Below, in pieces: positions 21,101 through 32,674 of a stretch of DNA of 64,000 nucleotides. The notes under the pieces were generated by a model. It saw only the letters and a list, made by a program, of their open reading frames with translations, was not told the DNA's origin and did no database searches. Both the position numbers and the translations under genes were made by a program. Each line of letters begins with the position of its first letter. Within the stretch, counting starts at the first letter, position 1. Source of the DNA: Oasisia sp. SBJ-2009 (lineage: Eukaryota > Annelida > Polychaeta > Sabellida > Siboglinidae). Where the stretch lies: NCBI GenBank assembly GCA_964017155.1, contig OZ024860.1:44437161-44501160 (forward strand), read 5' to 3'.

Positions 21101-24100
21101 TGACCATCATCTGGGGGGAGTGTTGGTGTCGGCAGCAGTGGCCCGGGGGCCGGTGTTGGCCCGGTGGCCCGTGGTGGCCCGGCCGGTGCGGGTCGGAGGG
21201 CGGCATTTGCGTCATGGAGTAGAAGTGGACATGACTGAGAGGGAGGTAGTTGCCATGTCTCTCCTCCAGGGCTGCGACAGACACAAACATTCACAAGTAA
21301 CAGTCAAACATTTCCTGTAGCCACATTATCAGCGACAAAATACAGTTAAAATCACAGGTGACAGGGTGGAAACCACAGCTGAGGATAAATGTTAATTAAA
21401 ACTACAGCTGAGGATAAATGTTAATTAAAACTACAGCTGAGGATAAATGTTAATTAAAACTACAGCTGAGGATAAATGTTAATTAAAACTACAGCTGAGG
21501 ATAAATGTTAATTAAAACTACAGCTGAGGATAAATGTTAATTAAAACTACAGCTGAGGATAAATGTTAAAACTACAGTTGAGGATAAATGTGAAAACCAT
21601 AGCTGAGGATAAATGTTAAAACCATACCTGAATATAAATGTTAAAAAACTACAGCTGAGGATAAATGTTAAAACTACAGCTGAGGATAAATGTCAAATCC
21701 ACAGCCGAGGTTAAATGTTAAAACTATAGCTGAGAATAAATGTTAAAACTACAGCTGAGGATAAATGTTAAAACAACAGCTGAGGATAAATGTTAAAACA
21801 ACAGCTGAGCATAAATGTTAAAACAACAGATGAGGATAAATGTTAAAACAACAGCTGAGGATAAATGTTAAAACAACAGATGAGGATAAATGTTAAAACA
21901 ACAGCTGAGGATAAATGTTAAATCCACAGCCGGGTCAAGTGAATGAAAACTTTGAAGCTGTTTTTCTCTCAAAATCATACTGCTAGCATTTTTGACATCC
22001 AACTGTAGGATATCTGGAAATAGTGTGGATATAAATAACATCAAGATATCACTGTTCAACTCTGAATGTGTCCTATTGAAAAATTAATACGCAATAAAAA
22101 GCAACATATACTTTTACAAAATATCTCATTTTGGCACTGTGGATCACAGCTGTTCTGTAATTATGTGTCATCAATCACAACACATGTATACATTCACACA
22201 GGTGCTACAACCATGGTATGTTTACCTGTATTTCGGCGCAGCTTGCATATGTTACACAGCCCATCCTTGGCACATTTGTAGATTGAGAAGATCACCCCGA
22301 GTCCAAACAGGACAGGGGTGATGAGCCACGCCAAGTTCTCGTGACTGGCCCGTGAATTGGGAAGTCTGAGTTCTGTCGCTGCAGAAAACAAGCAACATGT
22401 GCCAAAGGAATGTATATATTCATGATATCTTGATGTTTAGATTTAATACACATTTATATGTTAACATGTTTAAACAATAATTCATACGGAAGCCCGTTGG
22501 TGCCACGGTGAATATATATTTTTCTGACCGCCGCTACTTAATTATCTGGCAGCTGCCAGATAATTAAGTGGCGGCTGTCAGAAAAAATTATTTTCACTCT
22601 GGCACCAACGAGTTTTCGTAAATGCGTGCTCCTTTTCTGGGTGTTTCTAATTCTTTCTGCAGTTCTTCCAATTATAATCTGTGTAGTTTGTGCCAATTAA
22701 TGATAAGATTGTTAGCTCTGAAGGAAAATAAACATTCAGCATTACATATCGCCGTGCTATTGGTAAGTTATTTGGATGTCATTTACGATTTATCTCAATA
22801 TTCTGCAAAAATTCCACTCCACACTTTTTATAATGTGCATTGGCTGTGGTCTAACAAATAAACTGGTTCCTTTGGTAGAAATTGGAAGCAGTTTGAGCGC
22901 TGAGTAATCAATTAATGGGATGTTTATCCCAATAAACTAAAGACAACACTACATATTGGCTGCTGATCTGCTAAACCTTATTATTCAGTTTGCGATCTGT
23001 ACCTGAGCAGTTGAATTCATCAGACGCGTCATCACACTGGCTGATTCCATCGCATCGTTCTTTGGCTGTATAACATTTCTCCTGAGTGGAACATTTGATG
23101 GCGCCTTCACAGTGGAACTCTTGAAAACAAAACAATTAACATTTGATGGCGCCTTCACAGTGGAACTCTGAACAACAGACAATTAACATTTGATGGCGCC
23201 TTCACAGTGGAACTCTGAAAACAAAACAATTAACATTTGATGGCGCATTCACAGTGGAACTCTGAAAACAAAACAATTAACATTTGATGGCGCCTTCACA
23301 GTGGAACTCTGAACAACAGACAATTAACATTTGATGGCACCTTCAAGGTGGAACTCTGAAAACAAAACAATTAATATTTGATGGCGCCTTCACAGTGGAA
23401 CTCTGAAAACAAAACAATTAACATTTGATGGCGCCTTCACAGTGGAACTCTGAACAACAAACAATTAACATTTGATGGTGCCTTGACAGTGGAACTCTGA
23501 AAACAAAACAATTAACATTTGATGGCGCCTTCACAGTGGAACTCTGAACAACAGACAATTAACATTTGATGGCGCCTTCACAGTGGAACTCTGAAAACAA
23601 AACAATTAACATTTGATGGCGCCTTGACAGTGGAACTCTGAAAACAAAACAATTAACATTTGATGGCGCCTTGACAGTGGAACTCTGAAAACAAAACAAT
23701 TAACATTTGATGGCGCCTTCACAGTGGAACTCTGAAAACAAAACAATTAACATTTGATGGCGCCTTCACAGTGGAACTCTGAACAACAAACAATTAACAA
23801 ATGAGTATTTATGGAACTCTCTACCAGCAAATGTCAATACAGAGCATTACACTTCTTTGAATTCTTCAGCAAAATCGGCAAATGTAATTTTTCAGAAATA
23901 ATAAATTGTTGCGAGTTCCTGTTAGTTTCATCACCGGAAGAATATCTTAGGTACAGGTATAACAAAATACTCCTCTCTTCGAACCTTGAAGGTTACGCAC
24001 CTGGTAATCATTAAAATTATTTGTTTGCAGTTAACAGTTGCTTGTAACATTTCCCTACCAGGAATATTGATTAACTATAGTGATAGTTACATTTATTTTA

Positions 24101-24297
24101 AAGTAAATTTTTATTTTACACCGTTAACCTTATGAGTATTGCATTACAATAACTATGAACACCTGGGGCTCGCAATGGATGATTTAGTAAAATTATATTT
24201 AACAGAATGTTGCCTACTTACCAGATGTGGTTGCAGTCGAGAGAAACAGAAAGACGATGCTCAGTCCTAGCAGATTTCGGCCAGCAAGACGCAACAT
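17971..24297 (-). CDS. Single-pass LDLa-domain membrane protein with PY motifs
   Basis: Exons on the minus strand: 24297-24222, 23119-23003, 22378-22226, 21271-20970 and 18183-17971, phases 1, 1, 1, 0. Result is 286 residues (356 if exon F is used). Residues 1-25 are a signal peptide (LSIVFLFLSTATTS). Residues 29-63 hold one LDL-receptor class A module with six cysteines (29, 35, 41, 48, 54, 63) and the calcium-site acids in CDGISQCDDASDEFNC. Residues about 80-98 are a transmembrane helix, followed by cysteines at 100, 106 and 109 that could be palmitoylated. The tail is His/Pro-rich with PPSYEEA (196-202) and LPAYSDV (220-226), then a long acidic run. PY motifs bind WW domains of NEDD4-type ubiquitin ligases. 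The architecture recalls LDLRAD3/LDLRAD4, but orthology is not established. Confidence 0.8.
18336..20770. repeat. 2.4-kb polypurine minisatellite
   Basis: Units of about 16-21 bp built from GAGAGAGAGGGGGTGGC and variants (GGAGGGTGGTGA, GGGGATGGC). The plus strand is almost wholly A/G apart from the T of GGTGG and single C's. It lies in the intron between exons D and E, so the pre-mRNA carries the C/T-rich strand. Many overlapping 60-306-codon frames here (RERGGGERE type) are artefacts. Confidence 0.97.
20970..21271 (-). CDS. LDLa gene exon D (His/Pro-rich tail with PPSY)
   Basis: Acceptor TGTCTGTCGCAG. Encodes ALEERHGNYLPLSHVHFYSM, a stretch with repeated PPG/HRP, then LFSGPPSYEEAMACSHG and PLSTVPEQ. 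The donor CAG|GTGTGT is weaker than consensus but gives the phase that exon E needs. Confidence 0.82.
21345..21935. repeat. 25/29-bp tandem repeat
   Basis: About 21 copies of ACAGCTGAGGATAAATGTTA with spacers. The first seven or so units are 29 bp (extra AATT), later ones 25 bp, with decayed copies in the middle. On the gene's strand each unit reads TTTATCCTCAG, a good 3' splice-site-like sequence. Confidence 0.93.
22226..22378 (-). CDS. LDLa gene exon C (transmembrane)
   Basis: Acceptor TTGTTTTCTGCAG. Encodes ATELRLPNSRASHENLA, WLITPVLFGLGVIFSIY and KCAKDGLCNICKLRRNT. Donor ACAG|GTAAAC. The hydrophobic stretch of about 19 residues followed by K/C/R is a standard type I stop-transfer segment. 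Confidence 0.86.
22485..22620. mobile_element. 136-bp near-perfect palindrome (foldback MITE)
   Basis: The arms meet at GGCAGCTGCC (22548-22557) and pair outward through TTAATTATCTGGCAG, GCGGC, TTCTGACxG and TTGGTGCC to TACGGAA / TACGAAA at the ends. Non-coding, in the intron between exons B and C. Confidence 0.88.
23003..23119 (-). CDS. LDLa gene exon B (LDL-receptor class A module)
   Basis: Encodes EFHCEGAIKCSTQEKCYTA, then KERCDGISQCDDASDEFNCS: a complete six-cysteine LDLa repeat in a single phase 1-1 exon, the usual arrangement for this module. Acceptor TTTTCAAG|AG, donor TCAG|GTACAG. The first 29 exon bases are also the exonic part of the adjoining 47-bp array. Confidence 0.9.
23124..23800 (-). 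repeat. 47-bp array of the LDLa exon acceptor boundary
   Basis: Fourteen array copies beside the real exon start, at exact 47-bp spacing. Read on the gene's strand, each unit is TTGTTTTGTTTTCAG (or a TGTCTGTTGTTCAG variant) followed by 29 bases of LDLa coding sequence (AGTTCCACTGTGAAGGCGCC ...) and TAA. Array copies have TTTCAG|AG where the true exon has TTTCAAG|AG, so the decoys have the cleaner acceptor. Confidence 0.96.
23800..23925 (+). mobile_element. Possible LINE C-terminal remnant
   Basis: A short frame reads NEYLWNSLPANVNTEHYTS and stops soon after. The WNSLP motif is typical of LINE polymerase C-termini. It abuts the end of the 47-bp array. Confidence 0.35.
24222..24297 (-). CDS. 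LDLa gene exon A (signal peptide)
   Basis: ATG at 24297-24295 opens MLRLAGRNLLGLSIVFLFLS then TATTS, a classic n-region, hydrophobic core and cleavage region. Donor TCTG|GTAAGT in phase 1. The upstream 5' UTR and promoter were not identified. Confidence 0.8.
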
Positions 24298-24319
24298 CAA
24301 ATAGGGTCAATGGCCAACT

Positions 24320-26300
24320 GTCTACAACAAAACCAACATTAAGAAACCGCCACACTCATTGTATAAAACATGTGGCACAGGCATCTAACCAGTCAGCATA
24401 TTAGTCGAGCCTCATTATAATCATTGAATGTGTTTATAATAATAATAATAATAATTAGTTAACTTCTATTGCGCCTATATCCTTAGAAACCAAGCTCAGA
24501 GGCGCATCAAAACAAAAAGGATTAATCGATCTCATAGTCGGTAAACAAATCAAGTTGTCATCAGATTGATTGATGCGCCAGGGAGCTATGGTGGATAGGC
24601 CAGATTGTACAGATATGTTTTTAATATTTACTTCATTCTCTTATGAGGTGGTTATTAGTATGTGAACACAATTTCCACACAGTTGTTTCCTTCACTGGTT
24701 TCCTGGGGCAACATAACCTGTCATTCTCGGCTGTCCAAATACATTCAATCCTCATTTTAACATGCTCAGATATAACACATAATTGGTTATAACGCGGTCA
24801 GTTCATGGATCCGTTTCTTTGCTGCTGTGGAAAATTGGCACTATAGCAAACATGTCTGTCACATGTTGATAACTTCTGAATTGGCAAAAACATAATCCTG
24901 TATAAAGGCCTGTCTGTGTACAGTTAATAAAAAAACTGTGCATTTGCATAAATGGTAAAACGGTTTAACACTGGTTGTTACATCAGGAAAATTATAAAAG
25001 CTTGGCCAAACTGTAGCGTGTTCAAAGCTTTGAATTTGTCATTGTTAGTCGAGATGTTATTGAGTAAATCTGGTGTATCTGAACCCAGAACCCAACTATA
25101 ATTACATGTACCCCCTACACAGTCACATACCGAGAGTGAGTACCGAAGACTCCTGGCGTTGTTGCAGTACTAGGACGACTCACTCTTGTAATGTCCTACT
25201 ACAAACGTCACACGGTACAGATACAGACCAACTTCAGGCAGGCTTACTGAAAGAAAACATTCAAAACTATTACTACACTACAGTGAACATTAAAGGGAAT
25301 AAAACAAGGCACAAGCTAACATTTGTTTTCTGTGTCTGCTCTAGACATCATAGGAACATACATTTAACTTATGGTTCATTTTATTGCTTGATGGACATGA
25401 AACTATAAAGCAGCATGTAATATAATATGGGATCAGGTAACATGTTTTTATTTCTTTAAAATAGATATTTGATATATTAATAGGTTAGTAGAAATAATCA
25501 AGTAGAGAGTTCAAGAAACAAGTCAAGTAATCAGAACCATGTCCCCGGGGACACCACATGATGCAATTAGGTTTCAGTTTCATTTTATAAAAAACAACAG
25601 GTCACAGTTACTTAAAATTACACTTGTTCATAAAAAGACATGCTTAAAATGAAAACACCTTCCCCTGTACACGAGGGACACACCTAAACATTTGTTTACT
25701 TAGTAGAGTGATTTTCAGGACTACAACTACTCATGAATCTAATAAATGTCAATAACTTTTTTAAATTATCTATTCCACTGTTTTATTTTCAAAATGCACT
25801 GCATGTATAAATTATGTGGTTTTCACCAGAATCTGATTCTGTAATGTCCCACTCAACTAATGCAATGTAACTTAAGTCCTTTTGAGAGCATTATCACCTG
25901 ACACTGACCTCCTGTGCTGACACTGACTTGCATCTACACCTGGATGTATGTTTGTAATCATCCTCAGAGTCACAAGTCAGAGACATTATATTGTCTATCA
26001 CCAATTTAGTATTAATGAGACAGAATCAAATTTATTTAATTAACTTATATGGTCATCCAAGACCTCACTGTTGTTAACCACATGATCACACAACGTATGT
26101 GATGTTCAGGCCTGGTTTTCTGAAATGCAGAGTAAGTGTGTAACCAACCGTACAGAAAGGTACCTAGAGCTCAACTGACTTATGACCTGTGAAAGGGCGT
26201 GACACACCTCACTTGTCCAGATACACAGTGTATCTATCATCAAAACCATGAAAAGAGTTCCACCGAATACAACCATTCCTTAGGCTAGCCAATGATATTT
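24320..26300. other. Upstream region of the LDLa gene
   Basis: AT-rich with no coding exon I can support. Short frames are not protein-like. Confidence 0.45.
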
Positions 26301-26304
26301 TTGG

Positions 26305-26567
26305 CCTATGGACGTTATGTCCCAAGTCACTTATGTCCTAGACGGTATGTCCTAAATTTATTATTAAGTTTTATGTTATTTTTGCACTTTAGTCTTAACA
26401 TAAATCTGTTGATATATTAACACCAATGCTGGCGCACTTTGTAGAACACTTCAAGTCCATTGCATATTTTAACTGTTACTTAGCATCTTGTTTTTGGGAC
26501 ATATCGTCCACAATATTTGGGACATAAGTGGCTTGGGACATATGTGACTTGGGACATAACGTCTATA
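26305..26567. mobile_element. Palindromic MITE-like element
   Basis: GACGTTATGTCCCAAGTCAC at 26311 pairs with the inverted GTGACTTGGGACATAACGTC ending at 26563. Internal CTTATGTCC and GGTATGTCC motifs also pair with the right half. No coding capacity. Confidence 0.75.
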
Positions 26568-26569
26568 AC

Positions 26570-27600
26570 TCATATTTTTCCAGAAACAGACATTGGAAAA
26601 ACAGAATACATTGGCATTGCCCAGCGTCAACAACAATGACCAGATCACTGATGTCAATGATCATAAATTCGTCGTAAATTCAAAGTCAAAACGTCATAAT
26701 AAACCTAATGACAGTAATGCTATAACTATTATTATCAACACACTGTATTATTTCTAGTGATATGTTACACTTATATCTTATTATACAGATCTGTAATAAA
26801 CTATAAAAAAAATTGTGTATTTAAAAAGCAAAGTTTATGGTGAAACACTGTGACAGGCCAATGACAATGTTATCACGTTGTGGCACTATTCTTCACAGTC
26901 AAAAGGTTATAGACTGGCATGTCAAAAAGGTCAGATTAGTCGTGTCAATGGCGTAACACTAACAACAACACATGTCAACAAAACAGTCAACAACATTGCT
27001 GGCGATTTACATTTTGGCTTGCATGGCTGCTAACGAGGAACTGTTTTCATACATCATTTCAGAGACGTTCTTCACGCAGTGAAGTCAATAAATTGTGCAA
27101 GCAGGTGTGACTGTAAACCATAAGTCTGTTTCCGATGTGTATGCTTACCGTAACACAACGTTTATGTTATAAATGTCAGTGAACGAACTACAAGGAGAAC
27201 ACAACATCCATTTGCTGTTACGTCGGTGTCACATCTAATGTTTTCCCATGAATTCAAGTGCGCCATCTGTCGAATAACTTAGTTCGATTGTGCTGCCACC
27301 TTCCGCACATGTTAGTGTTATTTGCTTGCCAGGATTACTTGCTTGACTTTTCATCTTCTAAACAATTTGAATCTAAAAATATATATAAATATATATATTC
27401 ATAATATAAACAGTTATGTGATTCTTACGCTACTACATTTCACTTAAGCTTGTCTTAGCGTTCTTTTTTAGTTGAAAAAAATGTGAAGTGCCTTTCTAAA
27501 GTAGCCTAGGACATTTTTTTTTTAATATCAACTTTTATTTATAAAGTCGTCTTTTTTGGTTTTGAAAATGTGGCTTGTCTTGTGATGTTTGTATTTAATA
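26570..27600. other. Unassigned AT-rich DNA
   Basis: Nothing recognisable as gene, array or element. Confidence 0.4.
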
Positions 27601-27611
27601 TAAATTATCTC

Positions 27612-27968
27612 CACAGTTGAACTCTGTACAACAAACAATTAACATTTGATGGCGCCTTCACAGTGGAACTCGATCTGTACAACAAACAATTAACATTTGA
27701 TGGCGCCTTCACAGTGGAACTCCATACAAAAAACAATTAACATTTGATTGCGCCTTCACAGTGGAACTCTGAACAACAAACAACTAACATTTGATGGCGC
27801 CTTCACAGTTGAACTCTGTCCAACAAACAATTAACATTTGATGGCGCCTTCACAGTGGAACTCTGAACAACAAACAATTAACATTTGATGGCGCCTTCAG
27901 AGTGGAACTCTGTACAACAAATTAACATTTGATGGCGCCTTCACAGTGGAAATCTGAACAACAAACAA

Positions 27969-27970
<2 letters not shown>
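27612..27970 (-). repeat. Second block of the LDLa-boundary repeat
   Basis: About eight copies related to the 23.1-23.8 kb array (GGCGCCTTCACAGTGGAACT core), with CTGTACAACAAACAATT spacers and units of 47-52 bp. It lies 3.3 kb upstream of the ATG exon, so it may be in a 5' UTR intron or be a transposed copy of the array. Some units have CAGTTGAACT. Confidence 0.93.

Positions 27971-28051
<81 letters not shown>
27971..28051. repeat. (AT)n microsatellite
   Basis: About 40 TA units directly abutting the boundary-repeat block. Confidence 0.97.
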
Positions 28052-28053
<2 letters not shown>

Positions 28054-28490
28054 TGCACATGAGAGTCAATATTTGTCTCTCGATTATCTTATCTAACAAA
28101 TCAGTACGTACAGAATATAACGTTGTTGGAATTCTTTATTGTGTGTCACGTCTGAATTTTCAGATATATATTCTGAAATTAAATTGCTATAAACATTATA
28201 TAAAGTATACAGACTTAATTACTTTTCGAATGAATAAAATGTTGTGTTGTGAAGTCCTCGGTCGTGAAGACTTAGTTGTAGTAGATAGGACGCAGCGAGG
28301 AGAGCAGCTGTAGTAGGGTGACTGTCTAACCACGATAGGACTATATCCGGCGCCGACGTTACCAAATATAGTTACCTTTCATCCGGGCTGCTGATAAGGT
28401 TAAAGACCACGATGCCTTCCTGTGGACAGTGGCACGGTCAACAGTCGTGTCTGTCACGTGCCGTCTGTCCGTCAGAGATCGTCCTGTCCT

Positions 28491-29445
28491 GGTCTCAGGT
28501 CTCAGGTCTCAGGTCTCAGGTCTCAGGTCTCAGGTCTCAGGTCTCAGGTCTCAGGTCTCAGGTCTCAGGTCTCAGGTCTCAGGTCTCAGGTCTCAGGTCT
28601 CAGGTCTCAGGTCTCAGGTCTCAGGTCTCAGGTCTCAGGTCTCAGGTCTCAGGTCTCAGGTCTCAGGTCTCAGGTCTCAGGTCTCAGGTCTCAGGTCTCA
28701 GGTCTCAGGTCTCAGGTCTCAGGTCTCAGGTCTCAGGTCTCAGGTCTCAGGTCTCAGGTCTCAGGTCTCAGGTCTCAGGTCTCAGGTCTCAGGTCTCAGG
28801 TCTCAGGTCTCAGGTCTCAGGTCTCAGGTCTCAGGTCTCAGGTCTCAGGTCTCAGGTCTCAGGTCTCAGGTCTCAGGTCTCAGGTCTCAGGTCTCAGGTC
28901 TCAGGTCTCAGGTCTCAGGTCTCAGGTCTCAGGTCTCAGGTCTCAGGTCTCAGGTCTCAGGTCTCAGGTCTCAGGTCTCAGGTCTCAGGTCTCAGGTCTC
29001 AGGTCTCAGGTCTCAGGTCTCAGGTCTCAGGTCTCAGGTCTCAGGTCTCAGGTCTCAGGTCTCAGGTCTCAGGTCTCAGGTCTCAGGTCTCAGGTCTCAG
29101 GTCTCAGGTCTCAGGTCTCAGGTATCAGGTCTCAGGTCTCAGGTCTCAGGTCTCAGGTCTCAGGTCTCAGGTCTCAGGTCTCAGGTCTCAGGTCTCAGGT
29201 CTCAGGTCTCAGGTCTCAGGTCTCAGGTCTCAGGTCTCAGGTCTCAGGTCTCAGGTCTCAGGTCTCAGGTCTCAGGTCTCAGGTCTCAGGTCTCAGGTCT
29301 CAGGTCTCAGGTCTCAGGTCTCAGGTCTCAGGTCTCAGGTCTCAGGTCTCAGGTCTCAGGTCTCAGGTCTCAGGTCTCAGGTCTCAGGTCTCAGGTCTCA
29401 GGTCTCAGGTCTCAGGTCTCAGGTCTCAGGTCTCAGGTCTCAGGT
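28491..29445. repeat. (GGTCTCA)n, 7-bp array, about 136 copies
   Basis: Perfect except for one unit GGTATCA at 29121-29127. Since 7 is coprime to 3, all three plus-strand frames stay open and read SQVSGLR; these 356-390-codon frames are not genes. Confidence 0.98.
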
Positions 29446-29449
29446 GGTT

Positions 29450-30744
<1,295 letters not shown>

Positions 30745-30749
30745 TAACA

Positions 30750-31950
30750 GTAACACTCTTAGTTTACATATACACGAATAACGCAAACCAGATCATATCC
30801 ACGTCAGCATCCACGTCAGCAGAAGTTTTAGCCAAATTGGTTGTGACTGAACATGAGAATGATAAATGGAGCCCACGACGCCTTGAGTCACGGCTGTGGA
30901 CCTCTGACATTCCGCCGAGCTACGTCAAAACGACCCGTTCCTCGTCTGATCAATTTCATTGCACGATCTCATATTTTACGAATTTTTCTTCTCCAATGCC
31001 TTAGAGCTGGTTTATTTATACACAGCAGATTCCGACAAATTCAGCCAAATCAACCATATAGGGTAGGGGGGGGGGGGGGCAAATAGAAACACATGTATTT
31101 TAATCAAAACAAATGACATCCGGATGTTTGCATTATAGTGCAGATATTCACTATATCTAGTAGTTGGTTGTGCATTAAAAACACTTTTTTATTTTGAGTT
31201 ATTTACTTATTATTACGTATTAGTATTTTCTAATTACTATGAATAAAATGACATCCTCCGTGAACAGAAATGTTATTCGGTCTTCACTAAAAGTAATAAA
31301 CCTGTTTTCTGCATTCTCGTTTTGCAGACGTCTTACAAAAGCGGCTGGTGCAGTTTAACTAATATTCACTATAAGGAGCTACAATTTTGTAAATTAATTT
31401 ATATGAACTATTTTATCCAACCCTTTCGTTCAAATAACCAAGGCATCCCTATGTGTTTAGTTACACACTGCCAAATGACCGCGGACTGGTGGACGCCCAC
31501 ACATGTGATCAAGAGATTTACTTATCCGTCGGCTCGGCTTTTTCAAGCGTTTACTTGGCCGAGCGAAAGACTACGAAACCGTCTGTAAATTGTTATTCAT
31601 TTCTCATGCACCTGTCAAAAGCCTCTTCATTATTGTCTTTTTTTCCGTTCAACCGATCCGTCCCAAAGCTGTGGTGTGGAGACGGCTGATGACAATTCGA
31701 TATATCAGCCGGTGACTGCGAACTAATCTCTGCACCCAGATATTGTATTGCACCGCGAAAACTAATCATTATTCGCGTGTCCTATTAAAAGGCTCTTATT
31801 TTTTTATTGGGACTAGAACCGGTCATTCACAGCTGGAAGAGGAAATTTTGTTCACCTGAGAGAAAACCTGGAGAGAAGTTAATAAGCCTGGTTGATTTGA
31901 TTTGCACCTAGGAGCAAATACGTTTGTATTTGTTTTTTAAATTAATACAT
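30750..31950. other. Unassigned intergenic DNA
   Basis: No coding exon or element recognised; includes an 11-13 bp G run near 31067. Confidence 0.4.
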
Positions 31951-31953
31951 TTG

Positions 31954-32085
31954 ATCACGTTAATACGTTGGGCGAGGCTCAGGAAGCGGTTAAAGACAGG
32001 GCCCTGTGGAGGAATGTTGTTGTAGCCTTATGTCCCACGGGGGACGAAGAGGATAAGTAAGTAATTAAGTAAATCACGTTAATAC
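31954..32085 (+). mobile_element. Severely 5'-truncated LINE with target-site duplication
   Basis: ATCACGTTAATAC occurs at 31954-31966 and again at 32073-32085. Between them the frame from 31971 reads GEAQEAVKDRALWRNVVVAL, then CPTGDEEDK and TAA at 32058, followed by a TAAG-type tail. The A-x-DR-x-x-WR ... LCxxGxEED pattern is the common C-terminus of non-LTR polymerases. About 106 bp of element remain. Confidence 0.8.
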
Positions 32086-32135
32086 AATACTAATAAACTC
32101 CTAAACTAGCCCACGCAGAAGATGTTTGGAGTAAA

Positions 32136-32330
32136 CTAACACAAGATTGAGCATGTTGAACGGCGGAGTCGGTTGTCGTCCGCATTGTGATATTTTGCAA
32201 TATTTCGAAGGCGGTGGTCTCTGATGACATACAGCCTCTCACACAGGCGGCGTTGGTCGGCAGCGTACTGGCAGAGTCGTGAGGGATTGTAGTCATCCAT
32301 CATCATGCCAAGGAGACAGAGACGTGTTGA
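32136..32330 (-). CDS. Hypothetical minus-strand coding segment
   Basis: A GC-richer frame reads GMMMDDYNPSRLCQYAADQR, then RLCERLYVIRDHRLRNI and ends at a stop after STCSILC. Composition is protein-like, but I do not recognise a family. It could be a TE-derived fragment or a lone exon. Confidence 0.22.
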   Translation of the reverse strand, partial: STRLCLLGMMMDDYNPSRLCQYAADQRRLCERLYVIRDHRLRNIAKYHNADDNRLRRSTCSILC

Positions 32331-32454
32331 CACGGGCGCTACAACCTCACAGAGACACCACAGTGGGAAGAGAAGAATATGGCACTGAGACAAACAGAGA
32401 AGTGAGGAATTGAACCGTTTGGTAAAATGTGAACAAAACAAGAAATAGAGTGAG

Positions 32455-32674
32455 AGAGACATAGAGAAACAGAGAGAGACAGAGAGAGAGAGAGACAGAG
32501 AGAGAGACAGAGAGAGACAGAGAGAGACAGAGAGAGACAGAGAGAGACAGAGAGACAGAGAGACAGAGGGACAGAGAGACAGAGAGACAGAGAGACAGAT
32601 AGACGGAGAGACAGAGAGACTGAGAGACTGAGAGACTGAGAGACTGAGAGACAGAGAAAGACAGAGAGACAGAG
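32455..32674. repeat. (AGAGAC)/(AGAG)n repeat
   Basis: Imperfect purine-rich GAGA/GACA tandem repeat grading into the CGAC array. Confidence 0.95.

Noticed and set aside
23087..23800. CRISPR-like array of regularly spaced repeats
   Set aside because: Units are contiguous tandem copies with no unique spacers, in an animal genome, and overlap an exon.
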